The translations under genes and the position numbers were made by a program. Positions 55,944 to 64,000 of a stretch of 64,000 nucleotides of DNA are shown here, piece after piece. Position 1 is the stretch's first letter; each line of letters begins with the position of its first letter. The notes beneath the pieces were generated by a model. It was given only the letters and a program-made list of their open reading frames with translations, was not told where the DNA came from and did not search any database. This DNA comes from Faecalibacterium sp. An122 (GTDB taxonomy: Bacteria; Bacillota; Clostridia; Oscillospirales; Ruminococcaceae), in the NCBI RefSeq assembly GCF_002160895.1, contig NZ_NFLL01000010.1, positions 1 through 64,000 on the forward strand, given 5' to 3'.

Positions 55944-57332
55944 TTACATGCCGTAGGCGGTGCGGGGGAAGGGCAGCACGTCCCGGATGTTCTGGATGCC
56001 GGTGAGGTACATCAGCATCCGCTCGAAGCCCAGGCCGAAGCCGGCGTGCTCCACGGTGCCGAAACGCCGCAGGTCCAGATACCAGTCGTAGCTGGCCTTG
56101 TCCAGGCCCAGCTCGTCCATGCGGGCGGCCAGCTTGTCGTAGTCTTCCTCACGCTGGCTGCCGCCGATCAGCTCGCCGATGCCGGGCACCAGCATATCGG
56201 CTGCGGCCACCGTCTTGCCGTCGGGGTTCTGCTTCATGTAGAAGCTCTTGATCTCCTTGGGGTAGTCGGTGACAAAGACCGGCTTCTTGAACACCACCTC
56301 GGTCAGATAGCGCTCGTGCTCGGTCTGGATGTCCACGCCCCACTCCACCGGGTACTGGAACTTCTTGTTGTTCTCCTTCAGGATCTCGATGGCCTCGGTG
56401 TAGGTGATGCGGCCGAACTCACTGCCGGCCACCAGCTCCAGGCGCTCGATGAGGCCCTTGTCGATGAACTTGTTGAAGAAGTCCATCTCATCGGGGCAGT
56501 TGTCCAGCACATAGCGGATGACGTACTTGGTCATGGCCTCGGCCACGTCCATGTAGCCGGACAGGTCGCAGAAGGCCATTTCGGGCTCGATCATCCAGAA
56601 CTCGGCGGCGTGGCGGGTGGTGAAGCTCTTCTCGGCGCGGAAGGTGGGTCCGAAGGTGTACACCTTGCCGAAGGCCATGGCCATGGCCTCGGCCTCCAGC
56701 TGGCCGGAGACGGTCAGGTTCACCGGACGGCCGAAGAAGTCCTCGCTGTAGTCGGTGCGGCCGTCCTCGGTCTTGGGCAGGTTGTCCAGGTCCAGGGTGG
56801 TGACGCGGAACATCTCGCCGGCGCCCTCGCAGTCCGAACCGGTGAGGATGGGCGAATGGGAGTAGACAAAGCCGTTCTCCTGGAAGAAGCGGTGGATGGC
56901 GTAGGCGGCCACGCTGCGGACCCGGAAAGCTGCGTTGAAGGTGTTGGTGCGGGGGCGCAGGGTGGGCATGGTGCGCAGATACTCCATGCTCATCTTCTTT
57001 TTCTGCAGGGGATACTCCTCCGAGGGGCAGGCGCCCAGCAGCTGGATGGAGTCGGCGTTCAGCTCAAAGGGCTGCTTGGCGCCGGGGGTGAGGATCAGGC
57101 GGCCGGTGACCTGCATGCTGGTGTAGAGGCCGGCGTGGGCCACTTCCTCGTAGTTGGCCAGCTTGGCGGCCTCAAAGACCACCTGCAGGGTCTTGAAGCA
57201 GCCGCCGTCCGACAGGGCGATGAAGCCGATGTTTTTGCTGTCGCGGATGTTCTTGGCCCAGCCGCAGACGGTCAGGACGGTGCCGTCGGCAGGGGTCTCG
57301 CGGTAGAGGGATGCAATCTCGGTGCGTTCCAT
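55944..57332 (-). CDS. asnS: Asparaginyl-tRNA synthetase
   Basis: 462-residue class IIb synthetase: OB-fold anticodon domain ([27 protein letters not shown]), motif 2 [28 protein letters not shown] and motif 3 [25 protein letters not shown]. It charges tRNA-Asn. ATG 57332 follows GGAGGTATC. It is regulated by the T-box leader directly upstream. Confidence 0.96.
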   Translation of the reverse strand: MERTEIASLYRETPADGTVLTVCGWAKNIRDSKNIGFIALSDGGCFKTLQVVFEAAKLANYEEVAHAGLYTSMQVTGRLILTPGAKQPFELNADSIQLLGACPSEEYPLQKKKMSMEYLRTMPTLRPRTNTFNAAFRVRSVAAYAIHRFFQENGFVYSHSPILTGSDCEGAGEMFRVTTLDLDNLPKTEDGRTDYSEDFFGRPVNLTVSGQLEAEAMAMAFGKVYTFGPTFRAEKSFTTRHAAEFWMIEPEMAFCDLSGYMDVAEAMTKYVIRYVLDNCPDEMDFFNKFIDKGLIERLELVAGSEFGRITYTEAIEILKENNKKFQYPVEWGVDIQTEHERYLTEVVFKKPVFVTDYPKEIKSFYMKQNPDGKTVAAADMLVPGIGELIGGSQREEDYDKLAARMDELGLDKASYDWYLDLRRFGTVEHAGFGLGFERMLMYLTGIQNIRDVLPFPRTAYGM

Positions 57333-57352
57333 AAAGATACCTCCTGAAAAGT

Positions 57353-57640
57353 AAAAAGACAGCTTTCTCCCCGTACTCCAGGGCGAACAAGCTGTCTTGT
57401 AATGTCCGCGGTGCCACCTGAATTCACCGGCCGGCGGCCGGTCTCGTATGCTCGCGCCGCCCCATGCGGCGAAGCACTCCCCTGGTAACGCTGGGGTGGG
57501 CGGCGCACCTACTGCCCGCGGGGCGGGGTTCAGTTTGCAGCTCCCGGGTGTTCGTTCCCTTCCCCTGCGGGCAGGCTCTCAGCAACGCCTGCTCTCTGTG
57601 CCGTCGTGGGGGGAGGTACTTTTCCCGATCAAGGCTTTTC
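57353..57640 (-). promoter_or_regulatory. T-box riboswitch upstream of asnS
   Basis: Leader of about 290 nt. It contains the T-box sequence AGGTGGCACCGCGG (57406-57419, minus strand), followed by a terminator AAGACAGCTT...AAGCTGTCTTTTT (57353-57399) that competes with the antiterminator. Stem I with an AGTA loop-E element is at the far end, and an AAC triplet (about 57550-57552) in the expected specifier-loop position matches Asn. Uncharged tRNA-Asn binding should allow read-through into asnS. Confidence 0.92.
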
Positions 57641-57650
57641 AGATAGTGGC

Positions 57651-57679
57651 ACTATAGCATAACTGCGTACGTTTGTCAA
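57651..57679 (-). promoter_or_regulatory. Promoter of the T-box/asnS transcript
   Basis: Minus strand: perfect -35 TTGACA (57674-57679), 17-bp spacer, -10 TATAGT (57651-57656). The -35 overlaps the spoIIP stop codon. Confidence 0.85.
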
Positions 57680-58791
57680 CCCGCGCCGCCAAAAAGGGAC
57701 ACCAGCGCGTTGGCCGCCAGCTGTCCGGCGTAGAGGGCCTCGTTGAGGTTGTTGCCGTGGGTTCCGATCTCGATCAGCAGGCTGCCGGTGGTCAGGTCCT
57801 GGTTGTAGAACCGGTAGCTGAACAGCACCGGCCGGGTGAACCCGGGGTACATCCCCTCCATGGCGGATTCCCAGGCGGCGGCAAACCGCAGATTCTGCCG
57901 CCAGTTGGGCAGCGAGACGGTGGAGCCGTTGTCGCAGCCGCAGATCAGCATGACCTGGGCGGCCTTGCGGCCGTTGATCTCCACCACCGGGGCCATCCGG
58001 GCCCCGGCGTCGTTTTCGATGGCGTCCCGGTGGACGTCCAGCACCACCTTGATGCTGGGGTACTGGGCCAGATACTGCTGCACCACCGCCCGGCTGTTGG
58101 AATAGCTGCCGGTGTAGCTGGGATAGTCGTTGAGGGATTCGTCGTGAAGGGTGTTGATGCCGGCGGCGTTGAGGGTGTCGGCCATCACCCGGCCCACCGC
58201 GCACATATTGTTGGCCCGGTCGGTGGTGCGGGCCCCGTCCCCGGGGGCAAACCACAGCCCCGACGCCGGCCGGTAGCACTCGGTGGCGTGGGTGTGCATG
58301 ATGAGAACCTGGGGCTGGGCGCTGTTCAGCTCCACATTGAAGGGCAGCGGGTTCTGGATCTCGGCGGCCACCTCCGCCGAGGAGACGCTGGTGTTGTTCT
58401 TGATGGTGCCGGCGTCGCAGGCGATGTACTTTTCGCCGCTGCCCTGGCCGTAGGATGTCTCGATGACGGTGCCGGCGTCGGCGGGCTTCTGGTCGTCGGG
58501 GGTCAGCTCCACCAGATACTGCTCGATGGAGGTGTCGGGGACAGCTTCTGCCGCTGAGGAGGCCGCCATGCTGTCCGCCGTGCTCCCGGCGGAATCGGCC
58601 TGCCCCGCCGGGCTGAGGGCAAAGGCGGTGCGCAGGGCGGGCACCGGCCCCACCAGGGTTCCCGCCAGCGTCAGGGCAATCCCCCGCCCCCACAGGGTCA
58701 GGGCCAGCATCACCGCAGCCGCCCCCAGCGCCGCCCAGCCTGTCCCTGAACCGGCGCGGCCGCCCTGGGGGTCATGGTGGTTTTCCTGCAT
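57676..58791 (-). CDS. spoIIP: Stage II sporulation protein P
   Basis: 371-residue peptidoglycan amidase/endopeptidase of the engulfment machinery (DMP complex). N-terminal membrane helix, low-complexity linker, then the SpoIIP domain: VLIMHTHATECYRP (zinc His), VLDVHRDAI and LIEIGTHGNNLNEAL. ATG 58791 follows GGGAGGCAAACGG. It is encoded downstream of gpr, the same order as in Bacillus. Confidence 0.93.
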   Translation of the reverse strand: MQENHHDPQGGRAGSGTGWAALGAAAVMLALTLWGRGIALTLAGTLVGPVPALRTAFALSPAGQADSAGSTADSMAASSAAEAVPDTSIEQYLVELTPDDQKPADAGTVIETSYGQGSGEKYIACDAGTIKNNTSVSSAEVAAEIQNPLPFNVELNSAQPQVLIMHTHATECYRPASGLWFAPGDGARTTDRANNMCAVGRVMADTLNAAGINTLHDESLNDYPSYTGSYSNSRAVVQQYLAQYPSIKVVLDVHRDAIENDAGARMAPVVEINGRKAAQVMLICGCDNGSTVSLPNWRQNLRFAAAWESAMEGMYPGFTRPVLFSYRFYNQDLTTGSLLIEIGTHGNNLNEALYAGQLAANALVSLFGGAG

Positions 58792-58848
58792 CCGTTTGCC
58801 TCCCTTCCCGCATGACTTACTATCTGTTCTATGCGGGCGGGGCGGCGG

Positions 58849-59643
58849 TTATGCCTGACTGGACAGCCAGCAGAGCTGATTGACGGTGAGACGGGGCTGC
58901 AAAGCCCGGTTGATGGCGGCCCCCAGCAGGGCGGCCCCGTGGGCAATGACGCTGTCCAGGGCCCGGGGGATGACCACCAGGTCCTTGCTCTCCTCCGCCT
59001 CCATTAAAGTGGGGATGCCCGCCGCAATCACCGGCAGGCCCAGGGCGGCGGCGTCCAGATGGCGGGGATTGTCGGGGCTGGCCGGCGCCAGCCCGGTGTC
59101 GGAAAACTGAATGGTGCGGCCCAGCCGTTCCGGCTCGGAGGAACAGAGGCTGTCCACGCAGATCAGGGCGGTGGGGCGGACCGCCCGCACCAATGCCCCC
59201 GCCAGGGCCTGAAGGCTGATGCCCGCCGCCTGGGATACCCCCGGCGCCATGGCCGCCACCGGCCGGATGCCCCGGATGGGCAGGCCGTGGCCCGCCCCCA
59301 TGGTGACCAGAACGTGCTGGACGGTGCGGGGGCCCAGGGCGTCGGCGGTGACCTGGCGGTTGCCGATCCCCAGCACCAGCACCGGCCCTTCCGGGGGCAG
59401 CAGGTCGGCCAGCTCGGCCGCCGCCAGCTCGATGACGGTGTTGTCCCGCTCGTCCAGCAGGCTGACGCTGGGGGTCTCCAGGGTGACGTAGCGCCCCCGG
59501 GGCCGGGCCAGGCCGTCCCGGGCAATCTCCACCCGGGTCACCACCACCCCGCCCTGTCGCATGGTGGCCAGACGCACCCCGGCGGCGCTGCCGGCCTCCT
59601 GCCGGGCGCCGAACAGCTCGTCCGCCATGTCGGTAGATCGCAT
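58849..59643 (-). CDS. gpr: GPR endopeptidase (germination protease)
   Basis: 264-residue protease that degrades small acid-soluble proteins at germination. VLVLGIGNRQVTADALGPRTVQHVLVT and the PTALICVDSLCSSEPERLGRTIQFSDTG block are family-diagnostic. It is shorter than the Bacillus enzyme (about 370), lacking part of the N-terminal propeptide region. ATG 59643 follows AAAGGAGG. It is divergent from rpsT, as in Bacillus. Confidence 0.92.
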   Translation of the reverse strand: MRSTDMADELFGARQEAGSAAGVRLATMRQGGVVVTRVEIARDGLARPRGRYVTLETPSVSLLDERDNTVIELAAAELADLLPPEGPVLVLGIGNRQVTADALGPRTVQHVLVTMGAGHGLPIRGIRPVAAMAPGVSQAAGISLQALAGALVRAVRPTALICVDSLCSSEPERLGRTIQFSDTGLAPASPDNPRHLDAAALGLPVIAAGIPTLMEAEESKDLVVIPRALDSVIAHGAALLGAAINRALQPRLTVNQLCWLSSQA

Positions 59644-59732
59644 ATTGTGTCCTCCTTTGGCCCTCTGGGAGGCCTTGTTCTGGCCAAAGTGTGGGCAAAA
59701 AAATTTTTTTCAAACAAAATTTCAAAAAAAGC

Positions 59733-59761
59733 TTGCGCAGATGCGGCGAATATGGTATCAT
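59733..59761 (+). promoter_or_regulatory. Promoter of rpsT
   Basis: TTGCGC (59733-59738), 17-bp spacer, TATCAT (59756-59761); about 40 bp before the TTG start. Confidence 0.6.
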
Positions 59762-59800
59762 AAGATGCGCTGTTATAGGTAGCCAAGGAGGTGGAACGAA

Positions 59801-60061
59801 TTGCCTAACATCAAATCTCAGAAGGACCGCGTCGTGCAGGCTGCTGCAGAGCAGGCTCACAACAAGGCCATTAAGACCAACCTGAAAACAGTCGTCAAGA
59901 AGGCAAACGCTGCCATCGATGCCAAAGCCGCTGACAAGGACGCAACTGTCCTGGCTGCTGTTTCCGCGATCGACAAGGCCCGCGCCAAAGGCGTGCTGAA
60001 GAAAAACACCGCGTCCCGCAAGATCAGCCGTCTGGCCAAGCGCGCCAACAAGGCCGTCTAA
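59801..60061 (+). CDS. rpsT: 30S ribosomal protein S20
   Basis: 86-residue S20: PNIKSQKDRVVQAAAEQAHNKAIKTNLKT... and KKNTASRKISRLAKRANKAV at the C-terminus. It binds 16S rRNA early in small-subunit assembly. The start is TTG 59801 with AAGGAGGTG upstream; non-ATG starts of rpsT are well known and linked to autoregulation. Confidence 0.96.
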   Translation: MPNIKSQKDRVVQAAAEQAHNKAIKTNLKTVVKKANAAIDAKAADKDATVLAAVSAIDKARAKGVLKKNTASRKISRLAKRANKAV

Positions 60062-60067
60062 AGCCGT

Positions 60068-60376
60068 TCACGACTGGTTCGATACGATTGACGAGCAAAG
60101 CTCTCCGCGCCATGTATTCGGCAGGAGGGCTTTTGTTGTTTGTGTGGGGTTTTCCAGCAGGCCGTCGGGCCCGGCCGGAACGGCGGTTTCGGGGCAAAAC
60201 AGCCAGCCCAGAGCGTACCCCAGGCAGACCAGGCCGGCCAGCAGCAGAGCGGCAGGCCCAAAGCCCGGTTCCCCTCCCCCAAAGGCCCGGGCCAGTCCCC
60301 CGGCGGCCCAGTACAGGGAGGGCAGACAGGGCAGCGCCCCGGCGGCATAACGGCAGACCGAACGGATGTTTCTCAT
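60068..60376 (-). CDS. Small hypothetical membrane protein
   Basis: 102 residues with two hydrophobic stretches (YAAGALPCLPSLYWAAGG, AALLLAGLVCLGYALGWLF). No family recognised. ATG 60376 has AGGGGG upstream. Its 3' part lies in the rpsT downstream region, so its reality is uncertain. Confidence 0.4.
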   Translation of the reverse strand: MRNIRSVCRYAAGALPCLPSLYWAAGGLARAFGGGEPGFGPAALLLAGLVCLGYALGWLFCPETAVPAGPDGLLENPTQTTKALLPNTWRGELCSSIVSNQS

Positions 60377-60452
60377 ATGTAAAAACCCCCTTTTTCCTCC
60401 CAGCATAGCGCAGCCGGACGGAAAAAAGGGGCGCTGTATGTCGATGCTGTGA

Positions 60453-60809
60453 TTAGTTTTGGTCGTGGCTTTTCCCGATGAGGGAAAAGACCAGTCCGCA
60501 GAGGAGGCTGGCGGCGATGCCGGCGGCCCCCGCCTGCAGGCCGCCGGTGAGGCAGCCCAGCAGGCCCTGTTCCTCCACCGCCTGGCGGACGCCCTTGGCC
60601 AGCAGATGGCCAAAGCCCAGCAGGGGGACGGTGGCGCCGCTGCCCGCCAGCTCGGCCAGAGGGCCGTACAGCCCCAGAGCCGACAAAATCACTCCGGCCA
60701 CCACATAGCCGGTGAGGATGCGGGCGGGGGTCAGGCTGGTGCGGTCGATGAGGATTTGCCCGATGACGCAGAGACTGCCCCCCACCAGAAAGGCCCAGAC
60801 GTATTGCAT
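60453..60809 (-). CDS. spoVAE: Stage V sporulation protein AE (AEb)
   Basis: 118-residue membrane protein: YVWAFLVGGSLCVIGQILIDRT and PLLGFGHLLAKGVRQAVEEQGLLGCLTGGL. This matches SpoVAEb/SpoVAC-like channel subunits for dipicolinate uptake and release. ATG 60809 is 6 bp after GGAGGA; the spoVAD stop codon is inside that spacing, so the genes are coupled. Confidence 0.9.
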   Translation of the reverse strand: MQYVWAFLVGGSLCVIGQILIDRTSLTPARILTGYVVAGVILSALGLYGPLAELAGSGATVPLLGFGHLLAKGVRQAVEEQGLLGCLTGGLQAGAAGIAASLLCGLVFSLIGKSHDQN

Positions 60810-60811
60810 GT

Positions 60812-61831
60812 TCATTCCTCCTGTGCTGCGGCGGGGGCGGCCAGCTCCACCAGATGGGCGATGGCGGGGATGCTCTCCTTTTGGAGAAAGGTGGTCTGGC
60901 TCATGAGGGCCCCGGTGGCGATGAACACCACCCGTTTCAGCTCGCCCGATTCCAGCCGGGGCAGGATGTGGGCCGACAGGACGCTGGCGCAGCAGCCCGG
61001 CCCCGAGCCGCCGCTGTGGACCTGGGGGTCCGATCCGTAGAGCAGACAGCCGCAGTCCTCGTGATGGTAGGGGCCGATGCCCTCGGCTTCCAGCAGCTGG
61101 GCCAGCAGATCGCTGCCCACCCGGCCCAGGTCCCCGGTGTAGATGCAGTCCAGGGCGGCGGGCTGGGTGTGGGTGTCGGCCAGATAGTGCAGCAGGGTGG
61201 CGGCGGCAGCCGGGGCCATGGCGGCCCCCATGTTGTTGATGTCCCGCACCCGGTAGTCCTGGACCCGGCCAAAGGTGGCGGCCCGGATCAGAACCCCCGG
61301 CCCCGCCGGCCGCAGCAGGCAGCAGCCCGCGGCGGTGGCGGTCCACTGGGAGGTGGGGGTGCGGACGGCGCCGTAGCTCAGAGGGGTGCGGAACTGCCGC
61401 TCGGCGGCGCAGAAATGCCCCGACGCCATGGCCAGGATTCCCTCGGCCATCCCGCCGGCGCAGAGGGCGGCCCCCAGACCCAGGGCCTCGGCCATGGTGC
61501 TGCAGGCCCCAAACACCCCCGCAAAGGGGATGTCCAGCTCCCGCATGGTGTAGTTGGAGGCGGTGCATTGGGCCTGCAGGTCCCCCGCCAGAACCAGGTT
61601 CACCGACCGCTCGGCGGCCCCCGCCTTTTGCAGGCAGAGCCGGCCGGCCCGCAGCTGCAGGACCTTTTCGGCCGCCTCCCAGGTTTTCTGGCCCAGGCGG
61701 TTGTCCCGGCTCAGCTCGTCAAAGCCCTCGGCCAGAGGGCTGCGGCTCTCCTTTTTGCCGCCCACCGCCGCGTGTGCCGCGATGACCGGCGGCGCGGAGA
61801 AAATCAGGGTGTCGCCGTGCCGCTGCGCCAT
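60812..61831 (-). CDS. spoVAD: Stage V sporulation protein AD
   Basis: 339-residue thiolase-fold protein of the spore inner membrane that binds dipicolinic acid. PFAGVFGACSTMAEALGLGAAL, SHFCAAERQFRTPL-type and RVQDYRVRDINNMGAAMAPAAA blocks are family-specific; catalytic thiolase residues are not needed. ATG 61831 follows AAAGGAG. Middle gene of spoVAC-spoVAD-spoVAEb. Confidence 0.93.
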   Translation of the reverse strand: MAQRHGDTLIFSAPPVIAAHAAVGGKKESRSPLAEGFDELSRDNRLGQKTWEAAEKVLQLRAGRLCLQKAGAAERSVNLVLAGDLQAQCTASNYTMRELDIPFAGVFGACSTMAEALGLGAALCAGGMAEGILAMASGHFCAAERQFRTPLSYGAVRTPTSQWTATAAGCCLLRPAGPGVLIRAATFGRVQDYRVRDINNMGAAMAPAAAATLLHYLADTHTQPAALDCIYTGDLGRVGSDLLAQLLEAEGIGPYHHEDCGCLLYGSDPQVHSGGSGPGCCASVLSAHILPRLESGELKRVVFIATGALMSQTTFLQKESIPAIAHLVELAAPAAAQEE

Positions 61832-61926
61832 GGAATGCCCCACTCCTTTCGGATGTTTCCCAGGGCGGAGAAAATCAAATCTCTCGCCTTGTTTTTGCAA
61901 TATTTTCCATCCACTGGACGTATCCT

Positions 61927-62370
61927 CTATATGAGGCCCGCCAGCCACAGAATGAGTCCGTACACCGCCGAGGCCGCCGTGCCGTAGACAATCACCGGCC
62001 CGGCGATGGTGAACATCTTGGCCCCGGTGCCGGTGACCCGGCCCTCGGACTGAAACTCAATGGCCGCGCTGACCACCGAGTTGGCAAAGCCGGTGATGGG
62101 CACCAGACTTCCCGCCCCGGCCCGGGCCGCCAGCTTCTGGTACCACCCCAGGGTGGTGCACAGCCCCGACAAAAGGATCAGGGTGCAGCTGGTGAGGGTG
62201 CCGGCGGTGTCGGGGTCGGCCCCCGCCGCCAGATACCGCTGGCGGAACCATTCCCCCAGCAGACAGATGCCTCCGCCCACGCAGAAGGCCCACAGGCAGT
62301 CCCGCACTATAGGGGACGGCGGCCCGGCCTGCTGAACCCGGCGGGCGTATTCCTCGCTTGACAGATGCAT
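61927..62370 (-). CDS. spoVAC: Stage V sporulation protein AC
   Basis: 147-residue membrane protein, five helices: LWAFCVGGGICLLGEWF, SCTLILLSGLCTTLGWYQ, GAGSLVPITGFANSVVSAAIEF and KMFTIAGPVIVYG. SpoVAC acts as a mechanosensitive channel for dipicolinate. First gene of the operon; the forespore promoter is expected in 62371-62468, but I cannot pick it out. Confidence 0.93.
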   Translation of the reverse strand: MHLSSEEYARRVQQAGPPSPIVRDCLWAFCVGGGICLLGEWFRQRYLAAGADPDTAGTLTSCTLILLSGLCTTLGWYQKLAARAGAGSLVPITGFANSVVSAAIEFQSEGRVTGTGAKMFTIAGPVIVYGTAASAVYGLILWLAGLI

Positions 62371-62468
62371 AAAACCGTTCGCCTCACTCGTCTGTTTGGC
62401 AGATAGTCTGCCCGAGGTGCGGCGTGATTATACCAGATTCTACATTTCAGAACAGAGAGGTCTTTTGT

Positions 62469-63428
62469 ATGCAGCAGCAGCCTATGGCTCCTATGCCCAA
62501 TGATCCGTCCCACCGCCCGCGCCGCAAACTGACCCGGGCCGAAATCCGCCGCCGTCGCCGCCGCCGTGCGGCCCGGCGCCTCACCGTCTTTTTCTGTGCC
62601 CTGGCCCTGGTGGCGGGAGGCGTCTCCTTCGCCGTCACCCGGATGCAGGCCGCCGCCTCCAGCGCCTCCACCACCACACCGGCCAGCAGCACCCAGCCCG
62701 CCGGCTCGGCGGCGTCCGGCTCGAACAACAGCCCGGCGGCGTCCTCCTCTTCCCAGGCCGCTTCTTCGGCCCCGGCAGTGCCCCAGAACGCTCTGGGCCT
62801 CACCGCCGCCGAGGCCCAGGCCATGCTGAATGATTCCCGGATGGTGCTGGTGAACCACGACTCCCCCACGCCGGAGGACTACACCTTCGACACCAAGGAG
62901 TGCGGCTCGGCCACCGCCATCAACAAGACCCTTCAGACCGAGGCCGCCGACGCCTTCCTGGAGATGCAGGCCGCGGCAGCCGCCGACGGCGTCACCATCT
63001 GGATGCAGAGCGGCTACCGGAGTGTGTCCTACCAGACCACCCTGTACAACAACAAAACCCAGCAGTACCTGAACCAGGGCTACGATGAAGCCACCGCCCG
63101 GGAGCTGGCCGCCGGCATCGTCAACCCTCCGGGATATTCCGAGCACAACTGCGGCCTGGCCGCCGACCTGAACTGCCCCGACTTCACCGACCTGGACACC
63201 GGCTTTGAGAACACCACCGCCTTTGCCTGGCTGTGCGAGCACGCCGAACAGTACGGCTTCATCCTCCGCTACCCCAAGGGAGAGGAGGCCGAGGCCGTCA
63301 CCGAGATCACCTATGAGCCCTGGCACTGGCGCTATGTGGGCCCCGAAAACGCCGCCCGAATCAACGAAAGCGGGCTGATTTTTGAGCAGTATATCGCCGA
63401 GCTGCAGAAGATCGCCGCGGCGGTGTAA
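62469..63428 (+). CDS. D-alanyl-D-alanine carboxypeptidase, VanY/M15B type
   Basis: 319 residues: an Arg-rich N-terminus (RRRRRRRAARR) before one helix (LTVFFCALALVAGGVSFAV), a Ser/Ala linker, then the M15B domain with SGYRSVSYQ, the zinc motif SEHNCGLAADLN (SxHxxGxAxD) and EPWHWRYVG. It trims peptidoglycan stem peptides outside the membrane. ATG 62469 follows GAGAGGTC. It is divergent from spoVAC. Confidence 0.92.
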   Translation: MQQQPMAPMPNDPSHRPRRKLTRAEIRRRRRRRAARRLTVFFCALALVAGGVSFAVTRMQAAASSASTTTPASSTQPAGSAASGSNNSPAASSSSQAASSAPAVPQNALGLTAAEAQAMLNDSRMVLVNHDSPTPEDYTFDTKECGSATAINKTLQTEAADAFLEMQAAAAADGVTIWMQSGYRSVSYQTTLYNNKTQQYLNQGYDEATARELAAGIVNPPGYSEHNCGLAADLNCPDFTDLDTGFENTTAFAWLCEHAEQYGFILRYPKGEEAEAVTEITYEPWHWRYVGPENAARINESGLIFEQYIAELQKIAAAV

Positions 63429-63579
63429 AGACCCTGGAAACGGGGTGTGAAAGTTTTGGCCCGGATTGCATTTTGCAGTTTGATATGATAAGATAGTCAT
63501 GGTTTGCAAAAACCTGTATGCGTAGCGCTGCGCCCCGGGCGCACCAACGATACAATCGAGAGAAGGAAAAGGAAATATT

Positions 63580-64000
63580 ATGATGAAACGTAATTTCTTG
63601 TTTTCGTTGACTGCACTGATTCTCTGCGCTGCCCTGCTGGCAGGCTGCGGCGGATCTTCCGATGATGCCAGCAGCACCGCCAGCTCGGCGGCGTCTGCCC
63701 CCGCCTCCGCCGCCGCCGGCGAGACCCGCACCGATGATGCGGGTACGGCCGCTCCGAACAATGCGGAAAACGGTTCCGACCAGCTGTCGGCCATTGCGGA
63801 CCAGCTGCTGGAGGCCAACCCCATCTCCAACCAGTTTGAGATCTCGGCCATGAACATCGAGTACGACTTCGGCCTGGCGGCCGAGGACGTGGCCAGCTAC
63901 AAGGGCATCAAGAGCAATGACAACGGCGACGCCGGCCTGGTGCTGGTGATTCAGCCCGCCGCCGGCAAGTCCGAGGCCATCTGCGAGCAGCTGCAGACCT
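63580..64000 (+). CDS. Lipoprotein, DUF4358-like, truncated by the window end
   Basis: At least 140 residues. Lipoprotein signal (NFLFSLTALILCAALLAGC, lipobox LAGC), Ser/Ala linker, then ANPISNQFEISAMNIEYDFGLAAEDVASYKGI, which resembles DUF4358 lipoproteins of gut Firmicutes (function unknown). Start ATG 63580 with AGAAGGAAAAGG. The gene runs off the end. Confidence 0.75.
   Translation, partial: MMKRNFLFSLTALILCAALLAGCGGSSDDASSTASSAASAPASAAAGETRTDDAGTAAPNNAENGSDQLSAIADQLLEANPISNQFEISAMNIEYDFGLAAEDVASYKGIKSNDNGDAGLVLVIQPAAGKSEAICEQLQT

Overview
The window reads as chromosomal DNA of a high-GC, spore-gene-bearing anaerobic Firmicute. An Oscillospiraceae gut commensal of the Gemmiger/Subdoligranulum/Faecalibacterium type fits best, but this is an inference from gene content and base composition, not an alignment. 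Supporting signs are a desulfoferrodoxin, the gpr-spoIIP and spoVAC-spoVAD-spoVAEb sporulation clusters, a T-box leader on asnS, Gram-positive ribosome binding sites, several GTG/TTG starts, and many strong GC-rich intrinsic terminators.

Layout. 1-4703 (minus): a three-gene cluster of two alpha/beta hydrolases and an ATP-grasp ligase, a hairpin-dense intergenic block, then ilvE. 5013-7014: two HAD phosphatases and desulfoferrodoxin. 7166-9876 (minus): a FadR-type GntR regulator fused to a complete acyl-CoA/acyl-adenylate ligase, preceded by a DUF1097-like membrane protein. 10213-13223: a half-size EamA transporter, a MarR regulator, a secreted TraB/ChaN/EreA-like protein and a hotdog thioesterase. 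13400-16166: a Zn/Cd efflux operon (SmtB-like repressor, metallochaperone, P1B ATPase) with a visible operator. 16255-22784: a YwaF-like membrane protein, asparaginase, M50 protease, a thioredoxin-reductase-like/Crp pair and an esterase. 22812-23745: tRNA-Met(CAT), a partial duplication of it, and six 82-bp repeats. 23893-28849: a GHL10-type glycosidase, a lipoprotein, an EamA transporter, a YgjP-like protein and a Wzx-type flippase.

28855-30068 holds a tandem 156/157-bp repeat array. Diverged relatives sit at 29931, 36110, 36268, 36674 and 47804. 30274-38814 carries a two-domain AAA protein, type I pullulanase, BrnQ and split transketolase. 39019-43370 carries thioredoxin, a HutC-type regulator, nitroreductase, a pentapeptide-repeat protein, GNAT, a TrpR-like regulator and a DJ-1 protein. 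43513-44377 is an ammonium transporter/P-II fusion gene broken by a frameshift and an internal deletion. 44593-54498 has a MATE transporter, Lrp and XRE regulators, prfC, a GNAT-MnmM-like fusion, HtrA and a degenerate LytM protein. 54800-64000 has mutY, T-box/asnS, spoIIP, gpr, rpsT, the spoVA genes, a VanY-like carboxypeptidase and a truncated DUF4358-like lipoprotein.

The most unusual points are the GntR-ligase fusion with candidate operators upstream of itself and its membrane-protein partner, the 82-bp array with regularly spaced promoter-like and hairpin elements, the GGTACC-ended repeat family, and the palindrome-associated lesion in amt.
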